A stretch of 64,000 bases of DNA. Origin: Micromonospora chaiyaphumensis (GTDB taxonomy: Bacteria > Actinomycetota > Actinomycetes > Mycobacteriales > Micromonosporaceae). The notes under the pieces were generated by a model. It had not been told where the DNA came from, searched no databases, and saw only the letters and a list, made by a program, of their open reading frames with translations. The stretch spans positions 186,001-250,000 of the forward strand of contig NZ_FMCS01000010.1 of the NCBI RefSeq assembly GCF_900091435.1, written 5' to 3'. This document shows, piece by piece, positions 16,938-25,397 of the stretch (position 1 is the stretch's first letter; each line of letters begins with the position of its first letter). The translations under genes were made by a program, and so were the position numbers.

Positions 16938-17663
16938 TCACTCGGTCACCTCGGGCGTACGGGTCCGGGCCGGCCGCTCCCACAGCGGCGGTGGTGTGCC
17001 ACCGCGGATCTCCGCGACCAGGTCCCGGATCCGCAGCATGATCGTGTCGGTCATCTCCTCCAGGATCGCCCGGGTCGGCGTGGCGCCCGCCCACCGGCTC
17101 AGGTCGACCGGCGGCCCGGCGACCACCGTCACCGGGGTACGCGGGCGCAGCCCGATGCGGGCGGTCCGCGGGTCGAACATCTTCTCCGGGCCGACCATGG
17201 CGACCGGGATCACCGGGGCGCCGGTGGCGAGCGCCAGCCGGGCCGCGCCGGTCTTGCCCTTCATGGGCCACAGGTCCGGCTCGCGGGTGGTGGTCCCCTC
17301 CGGGTAGATCACGACGGCGCCGCCGGAGTTCAGGGCGGCCACCAGCTTGTCCAGGGACCGGGCCGCCTCGACGCTGCCGCGCTCCACCGGGATCTGCTTG
17401 CACCGGTGCAGGATCCAGCCGATCACCGGCACCCGGAACACGCTGGCCTTGCCGAGGAACTGCGGCCAGCGCCCGGCGTCGTGGATGAAGTGCGCGGACA
17501 CCAGCGGGTCCGCGTGCGAGATGTGGTTCGGCACGATGATGATCCCGCCCTCGCGGGGCAGGTGCTCCATCCCCCGCCAGGTGCGGCGGGTCCAGACGGT
17601 CAACACCGGCTTCACCAGCACCACGGCGAACCGTGGCCAGAATCCCAGCCTCCGCGGTGCCAC
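16938..17663 (-). CDS. 1-acyl-sn-glycerol-3-phosphate acyltransferase (PlsC-like)
   Basis: This 241-residue PlsC-fold acyltransferase has block I HX4D as NHISHADPLV, block II near FLGKASVFRVPVIGW, block III YPEGTTTREPDLWPMKGKTG, and block IV GAPVIPVAMVG. It would acylate lysophosphatidate to phosphatidate at the membrane. A weak hydrophobic N-terminal segment (FWPRFAVVLVKPVLTVW) may associate with membrane. The GTG start has SD GAGGAGG. It lies 55 bp before gpsA in transcription order. Confidence 0.9.
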   Translation of the reverse strand: MAPRRLGFWPRFAVVLVKPVLTVWTRRTWRGMEHLPREGGIIIVPNHISHADPLVSAHFIHDAGRWPQFLGKASVFRVPVIGWILHRCKQIPVERGSVEAARSLDKLVAALNSGGAVVIYPEGTTTREPDLWPMKGKTGAARLALATGAPVIPVAMVGPEKMFDPRTARIGLRPRTPVTVVAGPPVDLSRWAGATPTRAILEEMTDTIMLRIRDLVAEIRGGTPPPLWERPARTRTPEVTE

Positions 17664-17772
17664 CCTGCCTCCTCGTTCCGCCCCACGCGCGCACGCCCCG
17701 GGACGAAATCATGCCTGCTCGCTCCCGGTCCGGCCAGTGAGGGTACCGCCGGGCGGCTGGCAGGATTGTCAC

Positions 17773-18615
17773 GTGCCTGAGCCGACCTGGACCGTGGTGG
17801 TGCCGGTGAAGCGCCTCGGGGTGGCGAAGAGCCGCCTGCGCGGGGCGCTGCCCGGCGTACCCCACGAGGAGCTGGCGCTGGCCTTGGCGGCCGACACGGT
17901 CCGCGCGGTGCGGGCCTGCCCGGCGGTGGTCCGGGTGCTCGTGGTGACCGACGACCCCCGGGTCGCGGCGGAGGCGACGACGGCCGGCGCGGCGGTCACG
18001 CCGGACCCGGCGGCCGGGCTGAACGCCGCCTTCCGGCACGGCGCGTCCGTGGCCGGCCCGCGCGCCGCCGTGGCCGGCCTCACCGCCGACCTGCCCGCCC
18101 TGCGCCCGGCCGACCTGGCCGCGGCGCTGCGGGCCGTCCCCGCCGACGGGGTACGCGGGTTCGTGGCCGACGCCCCGGGCAGCGGCACCGTGCTGCTCGC
18201 CGCGCCGCCCGGGGTGCCCCTGGCGCCCCGCTTCGGGCCCGGCTCGGCAGCGGCGCACGCGGCGAGCGGGGCGCTGCCGCTGCCCGGCGGCTGGCCCACG
18301 CTGCGCCGGGACGTGGACACCCCGGCCGACCTCGCCGCCGCCGCCCGGCTCGGCGCCGGTCCGCGCACCGCCGCGCTGCTGGCCCGGACCGGCCGGGACG
18401 TCGGGTACGGTGCTGGCATGCAGGGCACGGTGGCCACCTACGACGCGTCGACCCGCAGCGGCGTGCTGCTCCTCGACGACGGCACCGAGCTGGCCTTCCC
18501 GGCCCGCGCGTTCGACGCCTCCGGGCTGCGGCTGCTCCGGCTCGGGCAGCGGGTCCGGATCGAGCGGGACGCCGCCGGCGAGGTCGTCCGGGTGACATTG
18601 CCGACGATGGCGTGA
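17773..18615 (+). CDS. cofC: F420 biosynthesis guanylyltransferase CofC/FbiD with C-terminal cold-shock-like extension
   Basis: Residues 1-214 form a MobA-like nucleotidyltransferase. VVPVKRLGVAKSRLRG binds GTP, LTADLPALRPADLAAAL holds the metal-binding Asp, and DAPGSGTVLL and RRDVDTPADLAAAARLG are family hallmarks. CofC/FbiD couples GTP to 2-phospholactate or phosphoenolpyruvate for coenzyme F420. Instead of stopping after ALLARTG the frame runs on into about 65 residues resembling a cold-shock domain (GTVATYDASTRSGVLLLDDG ... LGQRVRIERD). A leaderless-type signal TACGGT (18406-18411) lies 6 nt before the ATG at 18418, so the tail may also be made as a separate protein. The GTG start is preceded by CAGGAT at 6 nt. 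Confidence 0.88.
   Translation: MPEPTWTVVVPVKRLGVAKSRLRGALPGVPHEELALALAADTVRAVRACPAVVRVLVVTDDPRVAAEATTAGAAVTPDPAAGLNAAFRHGASVAGPRAAVAGLTADLPALRPADLAAALRAVPADGVRGFVADAPGSGTVLLAAPPGVPLAPRFGPGSAAAHAASGALPLPGGWPTLRRDVDTPADLAAAARLGAGPRTAALLARTGRDVGYGAGMQGTVATYDASTRSGVLLLDDGTELAFPARAFDASGLRLLRLGQRVRIERDAAGEVVRVTLPTMA
18418..18615 (+). CDS. Possible separate cold-shock-domain-like protein (internal start)
   Basis: This is an alternative reading of the cofC tail, 65 residues from ATG 18418 (MQGTVATYDASTRSGVLLL). The beta-barrel pattern of CspA is visible, but the RNA-binding aromatics are gone: KGFGFI is replaced by RSGVLL and the FVHF-type strand by LAFPA. So ordinary single-stranded nucleic acid binding is doubtful. 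There is no SD, but TACGGT lies exactly 6 nt upstream, as at other leaderless genes here. Whether a fused, separate, or both forms exist cannot be decided from sequence. Confidence 0.5.
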   Translation: MQGTVATYDASTRSGVLLLDDGTELAFPARAFDASGLRLLRLGQRVRIERDAAGEVVRVTLPTMA

Positions 18616-18629
18616 CCAACCTGCCCCGA

Positions 18630-18651
18630 GTTCATTTTCCGTTCACCGTTG
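18630..18651 (+). promoter_or_regulatory. PHO box (PhoP-type direct repeat) upstream of ppk
   Basis: Two adjacent 11-nt units, GTTCATTTTCC (18630-18640) and GTTCACCGTTG (18641-18651), match the actinobacterial PhoP direct-repeat unit with its GTTCA core. They lie about 16-37 nt before the ppk start, where the -35 of a short-leader promoter would be. Confidence 0.65.
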
Positions 18652-18666
18652 TCGGGGAATCATGAG

Positions 18667-20958
18667 GTGGTGAGCACCCCTCGCGAGCAGCCCGACGGCC
18701 CCCGTAACCTCGTCGACCCCGGCGCGCCCCGCAACGGCGCGTCGACCCGCGGCGCCGACGGCCGGTTCCGCCGCGTCCGCCCTCCGGAGGAGAGCGTCAG
18801 CCCCGAGCCCGTCGCGGCGGCCTCGGCCGGGCTGGAGGAGTCCCTCGACCCGGTCGAGGGGCCGGGGCCGCAGGTGGAGGCCCCGGCGGCTCGGCCGCTG
18901 CCCGAGGACCGGTTCTTCAACCGGGAGCTCTCCTGGCTCGACTTCAACGCCCGGGTGCTCGCGCTGGCCGAGGATCCCCGGACCCCGCTGCTGGAGCGGG
19001 CCAAGTTCCTGGCCATCTTCGCCAGCAACCTGGACGAGTTCTACATGGTGCGGGTGGCCGGGCTGAAGCGCCGGCTCTCCGCCGGCCTGCCGGTGCGCGG
19101 CGGCGACCGGCTGCCGCTGCGCACGCAGCTGGAGCGGATCGCGGAGAAGACCGCCGACCTGGTCTCCCGGCACGCCGCCTGCTTCGTCGACGACGTGCTG
19201 CCGAAGCTGGCCGCCGAGGACATCCGGATCCTGCGCTGGAGCGACCTCGACGACGCCGAGCGGGAACGGCTGCGCACCTGGTTCCGGGAGCACATCTTCC
19301 CGGTGCTCACCCCGCTCGCGGTGGACCCGGCGCACCCGTTCCCCTACATCTCCGGCCGGTCGCTGAACCTGGCCGTCTCGGTACGCGACCCGGACGGCGG
19401 CTCGGAGCTGTTCGCCCGGGTGAAGGTGCCGAACAACGTGCCCCGGTTCGTCCGGGTGGCCCGCGACGAGCCGGGGGTGCGCTTCCTGCCCGTGGAGGAC
19501 CTCATCTCGGTTCACCTCGGGCAGCTGTTCTCCGGCATGCAGGTGGTCGAGTGCCACCTGTTCCGGGTGACCCGCAACGCCGAGGTGGAGGTGGACGAGG
19601 ACCGCGACGAGGACCTGCTCCAGGCCCTGGAACGGGAGCTGGCGCGGCGCCGGTTCGGCCCGCCCGTACGGCTGGAGGTGGCCGCCTCCATCTCCGACCA
19701 CATGCTGGAGCTGCTCGTCCGCGAGCTGGACATGGACGGCCACGACGTGCTCCGGGTCCGCGGCCTGCTCGACCTGTCCGCGCTCTGGCAGGTCTACGGC
19801 GAGGCCGACCGCCCCGACCTCAAGGACCCGCCGTTCGTGCCGGCCACCCACCCCCGGCTCGCCGAGGGCGAGGTGCCGCGCAGCGTCTTCGCCACCCTGC
19901 GGGACGGCGACGTGCTGGTGCACCACCCGTACCACTCGTTCGCGACGAGCGTGCAGCGGTTCATCGAGCAGGCCGCCGCCGACCCGAACGTGCTGGCCAT
20001 CAAGCAGACCCTCTACCGCACCAGCGGCGACTCCCCCATCGTGGACGCGCTGGTCGACGCGGCCGCCGCCGGCAAGCAGGTGGTGGTGCTGGTCGAGCTG
20101 AAGGCGCGCTTCGACGAGGTGGCCAACATCGGCTGGGCGCGCACGCTGGAGCGCGCCGGCTGCCACGTGGTCTACGGCCTGGTCGGCCTGAAGACCCACT
20201 GCAAGACCGCCCTGGTCGTCCGCCAGGAGGGCAACCAGATCCGCCGCTACTGCCACATCGGCACCGGCAACTACCACCCGAAGACCGCCCGGCTCTACGA
20301 GGACTTCGGCATGCTCACCGCCGACCCGGAGATCGGCGCCGACCTCACCGACCTGTTCAACGTGCTCACCGGCTACAGCCGGCAGACCGCGTACCGGCGG
20401 CTGCTGGTGGCCCCGCAGGGCATCCGCAGCGGCCTCGTGGAACGGATCGAGCGGGAGATCGAGCACGTCCGGCTCGGCATGCCGGGGCTCGTGCAGTTCA
20501 AGGTGAACGCGCTGGTCGACGAGGAGATCACCGACGCGCTCTACCGGGCGTCCATCGCCGGGGTGCACGTCGACCTGCTGATCCGGGGCATGTGCACGCT
20601 GCGGCCCGGGGTGCCGGGGCTGTCGGAGAACATCCGGGTCCGCTCGATCCTCGGCCGGTTCCTGGAGCACTCGCGCATCTTCCGGTTCGGCAACAACGGC
20701 GACGCGGAGTTCTGGATGGGCTCGGCCGACCTCATGCACCGCAACCTGGACCGCCGGGTCGAGGCGCTGGTGCAGGTGAGCGACCCGGTGGCCCGGGCCG
20801 AGCTGGACCACGTGCTGACCGCCGCGTTCAGCCCCGAGGTGGACGCCTTCGAGCTGTCCGGGGATGGCACCTGGCACCGGCGTACCGGCACCGACGACAC
20901 GCCGCTGACCCACCTCCAGGACCTGCTCCTGCACCGGGTCGGCGGGAGGGCGGGCTGA
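18667..20958 (+). CDS. ppk: Polyphosphate kinase 1
   Basis: Ppk1 reversibly polymerises ATP gamma-phosphate into polyphosphate. The protein has about 763 residues with a Pro/Ala-rich N-terminal tail of about 80 residues, then EDRFFNRELSWLDFNARVL (N domain), the phosphohistidine region YHSFATSVQRFIEQAAADP, IKQTLYRTSGDSPIV, RRYCHIGTGNYHPKTARLY with a catalytic His, and GMCTLRPGVPGLSENI. Starts at GTG 18667 or 18670 are both possible, and upstream TTG 18649 would fall inside the PHO box. The gene is followed 40 bp on by the mutT1-like gene, the mycobacterial order. Confidence 0.96.
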   Translation: MVSTPREQPDGPRNLVDPGAPRNGASTRGADGRFRRVRPPEESVSPEPVAAASAGLEESLDPVEGPGPQVEAPAARPLPEDRFFNRELSWLDFNARVLALAEDPRTPLLERAKFLAIFASNLDEFYMVRVAGLKRRLSAGLPVRGGDRLPLRTQLERIAEKTADLVSRHAACFVDDVLPKLAAEDIRILRWSDLDDAERERLRTWFREHIFPVLTPLAVDPAHPFPYISGRSLNLAVSVRDPDGGSELFARVKVPNNVPRFVRVARDEPGVRFLPVEDLISVHLGQLFSGMQVVECHLFRVTRNAEVEVDEDRDEDLLQALERELARRRFGPPVRLEVAASISDHMLELLVRELDMDGHDVLRVRGLLDLSALWQVYGEADRPDLKDPPFVPATHPRLAEGEVPRSVFATLRDGDVLVHHPYHSFATSVQRFIEQAAADPNVLAIKQTLYRTSGDSPIVDALVDAAAAGKQVVVLVELKARFDEVANIGWARTLERAGCHVVYGLVGLKTHCKTALVVRQEGNQIRRYCHIGTGNYHPKTARLYEDFGMLTADPEIGADLTDLFNVLTGYSRQTAYRRLLVAPQGIRSGLVERIEREIEHVRLGMPGLVQFKVNALVDEEITDALYRASIAGVHVDLLIRGMCTLRPGVPGLSENIRVRSILGRFLEHSRIFRFGNNGDAEFWMGSADLMHRNLDRRVEALVQVSDPVARAELDHVLTAAFSPEVDAFELSGDGTWHRRTGTDDTPLTHLQDLLLHRVGGRAG

Positions 20959-20998
20959 CCGGACCACGGCCCGCTCCGGGCGGGCATACGGTGAGCGG

Positions 20999-21883
20999 AT
21001 GACCGACGACGAGCCGGTGCGGATCCGGGCGGCGGGCGGGGTCGTCTGGCGCCCGGCCGGAGCCGGCGTCGAGGTCTGCCTCGTGCACCGCCCCCGGTAC
21101 GGCGACTGGTCGCTGCCCAAGGGCAAGCTGGACGCCGGCGAACACCCGCTGCGGGCCGCCGTCCGCGAGGTCGCCGAGGAGACCGACGTCCGGGCCGTCC
21201 CGCAGGTACGCCTGCCGTCCGTCCGCTACCGCAGCGAGGGCCGGCCGAAGGCCGTCGACTACTGGTCGATGCGGGCGGCCGCCCAGGGCGGCTTCCAGCC
21301 GGACACCGAGGTGGACGAGGTGGCCTGGTTCCCCACCGACGAGGCGGCACGCCGGGTCAGCTACCCGCACGACGCCGAGGTGATCGCCGCGTTCGCGGCG
21401 CTGCCGCCGGTCACCACCGCCCTGCTGCTGGTCCGGCACGCGCACGCCGGCAAGCGCGGCACCTGGACAGGCCCGGACGACGGCCGGCCGCTGGACGCCG
21501 AGGGCTGGGCCCAGGCGCAGGCGCTCGCCCCCCTGGTCGCCCTCGTCCGCCCGGCCCGCCTGGTCTCCGCCTCGGCCCGGCGCTGCGTGCAGACCCTCGA
21601 CCCGGCGGCCGCCCTGCTGGACCTGCCCATCGAGGTGGTCGGTGACCTCGACGAGCCGCGACCCGGCCAGCAGCCGGACGAGTGCGCGCTGGCTGCCGCG
21701 GCCCGGCTGGCCGCGCTGGCCGCCGCCGGGGAACCGGTCGCCGTGTGCAGCCAGGGCAAGGTGATCCCGGGCGCGCTGGAACGGCTGACCGGCCGCGATG
21801 ACGAGGACTTCACCACGCCGAAGGGCGGCGGCTGGCTGCTCGCCTTCACCGGCGACCGCCTCGTCGCCGCCGACCGCCTGTAA
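20999..21883 (+). CDS. mutT1: MutT1-type Nudix hydrolase fused to a histidine phosphatase
   Basis: This 294-residue protein has two domains. The Nudix domain (about 8-135) carries the box GKLDAGEHPLRAAVREVAEE in GX5EX7REUXEEXGU form. The SixA-like histidine phosphatase domain (about 140-294) carries LLLVRHAHAGKRGTW and the second His region. In mycobacteria this architecture (Rv2985) degrades 8-oxo-dGTP to 8-oxo-dGMP and hydrolyses diadenosine polyphosphates. The placement after ppk is conserved. TACGGT at 20987-20992 is 6 nt before the ATG and there is no SD, so a leaderless promoter independent of ppk is likely. Confidence 0.92.
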   Translation: MTDDEPVRIRAAGGVVWRPAGAGVEVCLVHRPRYGDWSLPKGKLDAGEHPLRAAVREVAEETDVRAVPQVRLPSVRYRSEGRPKAVDYWSMRAAAQGGFQPDTEVDEVAWFPTDEAARRVSYPHDAEVIAAFAALPPVTTALLLVRHAHAGKRGTWTGPDDGRPLDAEGWAQAQALAPLVALVRPARLVSASARRCVQTLDPAAALLDLPIEVVGDLDEPRPGQQPDECALAAAARLAALAAAGEPVAVCSQGKVIPGALERLTGRDDEDFTTPKGGGWLLAFTGDRLVAADRL

Positions 21884-21889
21884 GGGTGC

Positions 21890-23872
21890 TCAGGGCAGGG
21901 CGAGCGTCACCGCGACCGGGAGGTGGTCGCTGGCGGTGCTGCGCGGTGCCGTCGCGCCGGACGGGGTGAGACCCGGTGTGACGAAGACGTGGTCGATCTG
22001 GCTGCGCGGGTCGTCGGCCGGGCTGGTGCGCAGCGGGCGGGCCGCGACCAGCGCGTCGGCCAGCCCGGCCCGGGTGAACTCGGCGAACGCCGGATCGCCG
22101 GGCTCGGTGTTCAGGTCGCCGCCGAGCACCAGCGGGCGGCCGGCCGCGTACCGGATGGCGAAGGCGGCCACCTCGCCGGCCTGGGCCACCGGTCCCTGCC
22201 CCGGCGGCGGTTGCAGGTGGGTGGCGACCACGGCGAGTTCCCGGCCGCCGAGGTCGAGCGTGACGCCGAGCGCCTGAGCCCCGGTGGGTGCGCCGTGCGC
22301 CGCGAGCGGTTCGGTCCGGCCGGCCCGCACCGGGAAGCGGCTCAGCACCGCGTCGCCCCAGACCGGGTCGGCGGCCGGCGCGAAGACGTAGGGCATCCGC
22401 AGCCGCCCGGCCAGCAGGGCGAGGGTGTCGTGGCCGCCGTTGAGCAGCCAGCCCCGGTCCACCTCGCTGAGCAGCACCACGTCCGGCCGGCTGCCGTCCA
22501 CCGCCCGGGTCAGCGCGTCCAGGTCGAGCCGCCCGTCCAGCCCGAAACCCATCCGGATGTTGTACGCCACCAGCCGCACCTCCGCCGTTCGCTGGTTCGG
22601 CGACGCCACCGAATGCTCCGGCCGGTGCACCTCGCCTGCCAGCAAGGCCAACGCCGCCAGCATCAGGGCCGTCAGGCGTCGGGCGTAACCGGTCAGGACG
22701 GGAGCCGCCTGGGCTGGTCCGGTGACGGCGGCCAGGGCAATCAGGCCGGCTGTGCCCACCGGCACCCAGCCGTTGGCATAGCCCAGGTCGTAGGCCGCGT
22801 AGTAGGCGACGCACCCGACCGCGAAGAGCACCATTCCGCAGACGGCCGCCCAAGCACGCCGGAACGCACCGGTGTCCGGGGGATCGCCTCCGGTCGCCTT
22901 GTGCGCCCGGTCGGCGGCCGAATCCTCCACCACACCGGACACCCCGTCGGTGCGGGCGAAGCAGCCGCCGAGGCCGAGGGCGGCAAGCAGGTAGGCCCAA
23001 CCGAGCCACCCCGGCCGGTCGGCGGCGAACAGCACCGCGCCTGCGAGCAGGGTGGCCGGCCAGACCACCCGCCCGAGCCAGGACGGGGGCCGGGTGAGCG
23101 CGGCAGCCAGGAACAACCCGATCGCGTACGCCGGGAACCACGACACCGGGCCGTCGGGCGGGAGCGCGAGACCCGGGAAGTCGGCCGTGCCGTATCCGTA
23201 GGAGTACGAGGCGCTCCAGAGCGCCGGGGCGAGTGCCAGCTGACCCGCCACCAGCAGCGCCGGACCGGCGATCAGCCAGGCCCGAACACCCGTCGGGCCA
23301 CTGCGTCGCTCAGCGGCCGGCCGCTCCGGCACGGCCGAGCTGTGCCATGGTCTCGGAAACCAGCCGATGGCCGCTGCGGAGGCAGCCAGGAAGGCCAGCA
23401 CCAGTAGGACGGACAAGGCCCAGCCGAGCGCGCCGCCCCGCCAGACCAGGTCCTCGGTGCCGAGCAGGGCGTGCCCGACGGCGGCACCGGCCAGGCCGAA
23501 CGCCAGCCCCGGCACCGGCCGCGCGACCGTCGCGGCGGTCGCGGCGAGCCAGACCAGGCCGGCGAGCAGGCCGGCGCAGGCCAGCCACAGCTGGCTGCGG
23601 CCGCCGGGCGCGGCGGTCAGGGCCAGCCGGGCGGCGGCCAGGACCCCGGCCGCCACCACACCCACCGGGCGCGGACCGAGCCGGCGGACCAGGACGGGCG
23701 CGGCGAGGGCGAGCACGAACCAGCCGAGGGCGAAGGCGCCGAGGAGTTCGGCCGGTGTCTCGGCCGCCCGGCCGAAGATGGTGATGATCGACGGCAGCCA
23801 CACCCGCAGCACGTCGAGCAGGACGACGACGCCCAGGGCGAGCGCGGCGGTGCGGAGGTGACGGTGGCGCAC
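21890..23872 (-). CDS. Polytopic membrane protein with C-terminal endonuclease/exonuclease/phosphatase domain
   Basis: At 660 residues, roughly the first 400 are about ten to twelve hydrophobic helices (for example LGVVVLLDVLRVWLPSIITI, LLVAGQLALAPAL, AGLIALAAVTGP). The last 250 form an EEP-fold hydrolase: VRLVAYNIRMGFG, VLLSEVDRG, DAVLSRFPV, VVATHLQPPP, LVLGGDLNTEPGDPAF, and the C-terminal SDHLPVAVTL, which supply the metal and catalytic His/Asp residues. Related proteins are sphingomyelinase-like or lipid/polyphosphate phosphodiesterases, and the substrate is unknown. GTG start. It is convergent with mutT1 (6 bp). Confidence 0.82.
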   Translation of the reverse strand: MRHRHLRTAALALGVVVLLDVLRVWLPSIITIFGRAAETPAELLGAFALGWFVLALAAPVLVRRLGPRPVGVVAAGVLAAARLALTAAPGGRSQLWLACAGLLAGLVWLAATAATVARPVPGLAFGLAGAAVGHALLGTEDLVWRGGALGWALSVLLVLAFLAASAAAIGWFPRPWHSSAVPERPAAERRSGPTGVRAWLIAGPALLVAGQLALAPALWSASYSYGYGTADFPGLALPPDGPVSWFPAYAIGLFLAAALTRPPSWLGRVVWPATLLAGAVLFAADRPGWLGWAYLLAALGLGGCFARTDGVSGVVEDSAADRAHKATGGDPPDTGAFRRAWAAVCGMVLFAVGCVAYYAAYDLGYANGWVPVGTAGLIALAAVTGPAQAAPVLTGYARRLTALMLAALALLAGEVHRPEHSVASPNQRTAEVRLVAYNIRMGFGLDGRLDLDALTRAVDGSRPDVVLLSEVDRGWLLNGGHDTLALLAGRLRMPYVFAPAADPVWGDAVLSRFPVRAGRTEPLAAHGAPTGAQALGVTLDLGGRELAVVATHLQPPPGQGPVAQAGEVAAFAIRYAAGRPLVLGGDLNTEPGDPAFAEFTRAGLADALVAARPLRTSPADDPRSQIDHVFVTPGLTPSGATAPRSTASDHLPVAVTLALP

Positions 23873-23960
23873 GGGCGCCCCTCTTCTCGTGACCGACGGG
23901 GGTTCTCGGCACGAGGATTCTGCGGGCCCGCGCGACGGCGGGTCAACGCGTACGCACGAG

Positions 23961-23992
23961 AAAGGCGCCCACCACGGACGGTGGGCGCCTTT
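23961..23992. terminator. Strong intrinsic terminator, bidirectional
   Basis: AAAGGCGCCCACC (23961-23973) and GGTGGGCGCCTTT (23980-23992) form a 13-bp perfect stem with a 6-nt loop and T-runs on both sides. It terminates hupB on the minus strand. Confidence 0.9.
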
Positions 23993-24004
23993 TCGGGCGT
24001 GCGG

Positions 24005-24634
24005 TCAGCGCCGGCTGGCGGCCTTCTTGGCCGGAGCCTTCTTCGCCGGCGCCTTCTTGGCGGCCGTCGTCTTCTTGGCGGCCGTGGTCTTCTTGGCGGC
24101 CGTGGTCTTCTTGGCCGCGGCCGACTTCGCCGCGGTGGTCTTCTTCGCCGCGGTCGTCTTGGTCGCGGCCTTCTTCGCGGGCGCGGTCTTCTTGGTCGCG
24201 GCGGTGGTCTTCGTGGCCTTCGCCGCCGTGGTCTTCTTGGCGGCGCCCGTCGCCGTGGTCTTCTTCGCGGCGGTCGCCTTGGCCCCGGTCGCCTTCGCGC
24301 CCGTGGTCTTCGCGGCGGCCGTGGTGGTCTTCTTGGCGGCGACCGTGGCCTTCGGCACCTTGCCGCTGGCCACCATCTCCTTGAAGCCCGCGCCCGCACG
24401 GAAGGTCGGGACGGAGGTCTTCTTGACCTTCACCGCCTCGCCGGTCCGCGGGTTGCGCGCTGTTCGGGCGCCCCGGACGCGCTTTTCGAACGCTCCGAAA
24501 CCGGTGATCGCCACCTTCTCGCCCTTGGTGACCGCCGCCTGGACCTCAGTGAGGACCGCCTCGAGCGCGGCCGTCGCCGTCTTCCGGTCCCCCAGGCGAA
24601 CGGCGAGCGCCTCGATGAGCTCGGCCTTGTTCAC
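24005..24634 (-). CDS. hupB: HU-family nucleoid protein with histone H1-like tail (HupB type)
   Basis: Residues 1-90 are a standard HU DNA-binding fold (MNKAELIEALAVRLG, ITGFGAFEKRVRGARTARNP, RTGEAVKVKKTSVPTFRAG). The rest to residue 209 is a low-complexity Lys/Ala/Thr tail built from AAKKTT-like units, ending APAKKAASRR. This layout matches mycobacterial HupB and Streptomyces HupS, which compact DNA through the basic tail. GTG start with SD GGAGG, although the frame is open further upstream. A promoter (24684-24712) and a strong terminator flank it. The repeated codons make the DNA itself repetitive (24010-24340). Confidence 0.96.
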   Translation of the reverse strand: MNKAELIEALAVRLGDRKTATAALEAVLTEVQAAVTKGEKVAITGFGAFEKRVRGARTARNPRTGEAVKVKKTSVPTFRAGAGFKEMVASGKVPKATVAAKKTTTAAAKTTGAKATGAKATAAKKTTATGAAKKTTAAKATKTTAATKKTAPAKKAATKTTAAKKTTAAKSAAAKKTTAAKKTTAAKKTTAAKKAPAKKAPAKKAASRR

Positions 24635-24683
24635 GACTTCCTCCCGATTGTGCAACTGACTCGTCGCGAGCCATTCTGCGCGC

Positions 24684-24712
24684 ACGGTATGCCCTGTGCT
24701 GCCTGGACACAA
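24684..24712 (-). promoter_or_regulatory. hupB promoter
   Basis: On the minus strand TTGTGT (24712-24707), a 17-bp spacer and TACCGT (24689-24684) form a good -35/-10 pair. The predicted start near 24677 gives a leader of about 43 nt containing the SD. Confidence 0.65.
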
Positions 24713-24750
24713 ACATTCGGTGGAAAAAAGCCCTTGTGTCGTAACGGATT

Positions 24751-24779
24751 CGCCCCCACCGGCGGGGCCGGTGGGGGCG
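24751..24779 (-). terminator. Terminator-like hairpin after leuD
   Basis: CGCCCCCACCGG (24751-24762) and CCGGTGGGGGCG (24768-24779) form a perfect 12-bp stem 16 bp past the leuD stop codon. Confidence 0.75.
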
Positions 24780-24794
24780 AAAAGCTATCTGCGA

Positions 24795-25382
24795 TCAGGC
24801 GACCGAGGGCAGGAACGACGGCCGGGACGCCTCGTAGGCGCTGATCTCGGCCTCGTGCCGGAGGGTGAGTCCAATGTCATCCAAGCCCTCCATGAGCCGC
24901 CAACGGCTGTGGTCGTCCAGCGGGAACGCCCAGGTGGCGTCACCGGCGTGAACCTGGCGGGCGGTGAGGTCGACCGTGATGGGGGTGCTCGGCTCGGATT
25001 CCACGAGATCCCACAGTTCTTCCACGGCTTTCAATTCCAACTCGACCGGAAGGAGACCTTCCTTGAGCGCGTTGCCGCGGAAGATGTCGCCGAAGCGGGG
25101 CGCGATCACGGCCCGGAAGCCCCAGTCCCGCAGCGCCCAGACGGCGTGCTCCCGGGAGGATCCGGTGCCGAACTCGGGACCGGCGATCAGAATCGACGCA
25201 CCCGAATAGGCGGGATCGTTGAGGACGAATGAGGGGTCCTCCCGCCACGCGTTGAACAGACCGTCGGCGAAACCGGTGCGGGTCACCCGCTTGAGGTACA
25301 CGGCGGGGATGATCTGATCGGTGTCCACGTTGGAGCGCCGCAGGGGCACGGCGGTGCCGGTGTGGGTGGTGAACTTGTCCAT
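24795..25382 (-). CDS. leuD: 3-isopropylmalate dehydratase small subunit
   Basis: LeuD pairs with LeuC to isomerise 2- to 3-isopropylmalate in leucine synthesis, and also handles citramalate derivatives in the CimA route. The 195-residue protein has VDTDQIIPAVYLKRV near the N-terminus and the swivel-domain motif ILIAGPEFGTGSSREHAVWAL. It starts 15 bp after leuC in a two-gene operon. Confidence 0.97.
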   Translation of the reverse strand: MDKFTTHTGTAVPLRRSNVDTDQIIPAVYLKRVTRTGFADGLFNAWREDPSFVLNDPAYSGASILIAGPEFGTGSSREHAVWALRDWGFRAVIAPRFGDIFRGNALKEGLLPVELELKAVEELWDLVESEPSTPITVDLTARQVHAGDATWAFPLDDHSRWRLMEGLDDIGLTLRHEAEISAYEASRPSFLPSVA

Positions 25383-25397
25383 GGCTCGGCTGCCCTT

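Noticed and set aside
17773..18615. cofC as a frameshifted or pseudogene
   Set aside because: All guanylyltransferase motifs are intact and the frame is open. The extra C-terminal domain is better called a fusion or overlapping gene.
18643..21126. An 827-codon antisense frame over ppk
   Set aside because: Composition is low-complexity (His/Gln/Val/Arg) and the plus strand carries full Ppk1 motifs in the right order.
24010..24340. Short repeats resembling a CRISPR-like or satellite array
   Set aside because: They are codons of the Lys/Ala/Thr tail of HupB, with no constant spacer length and no cas genes.
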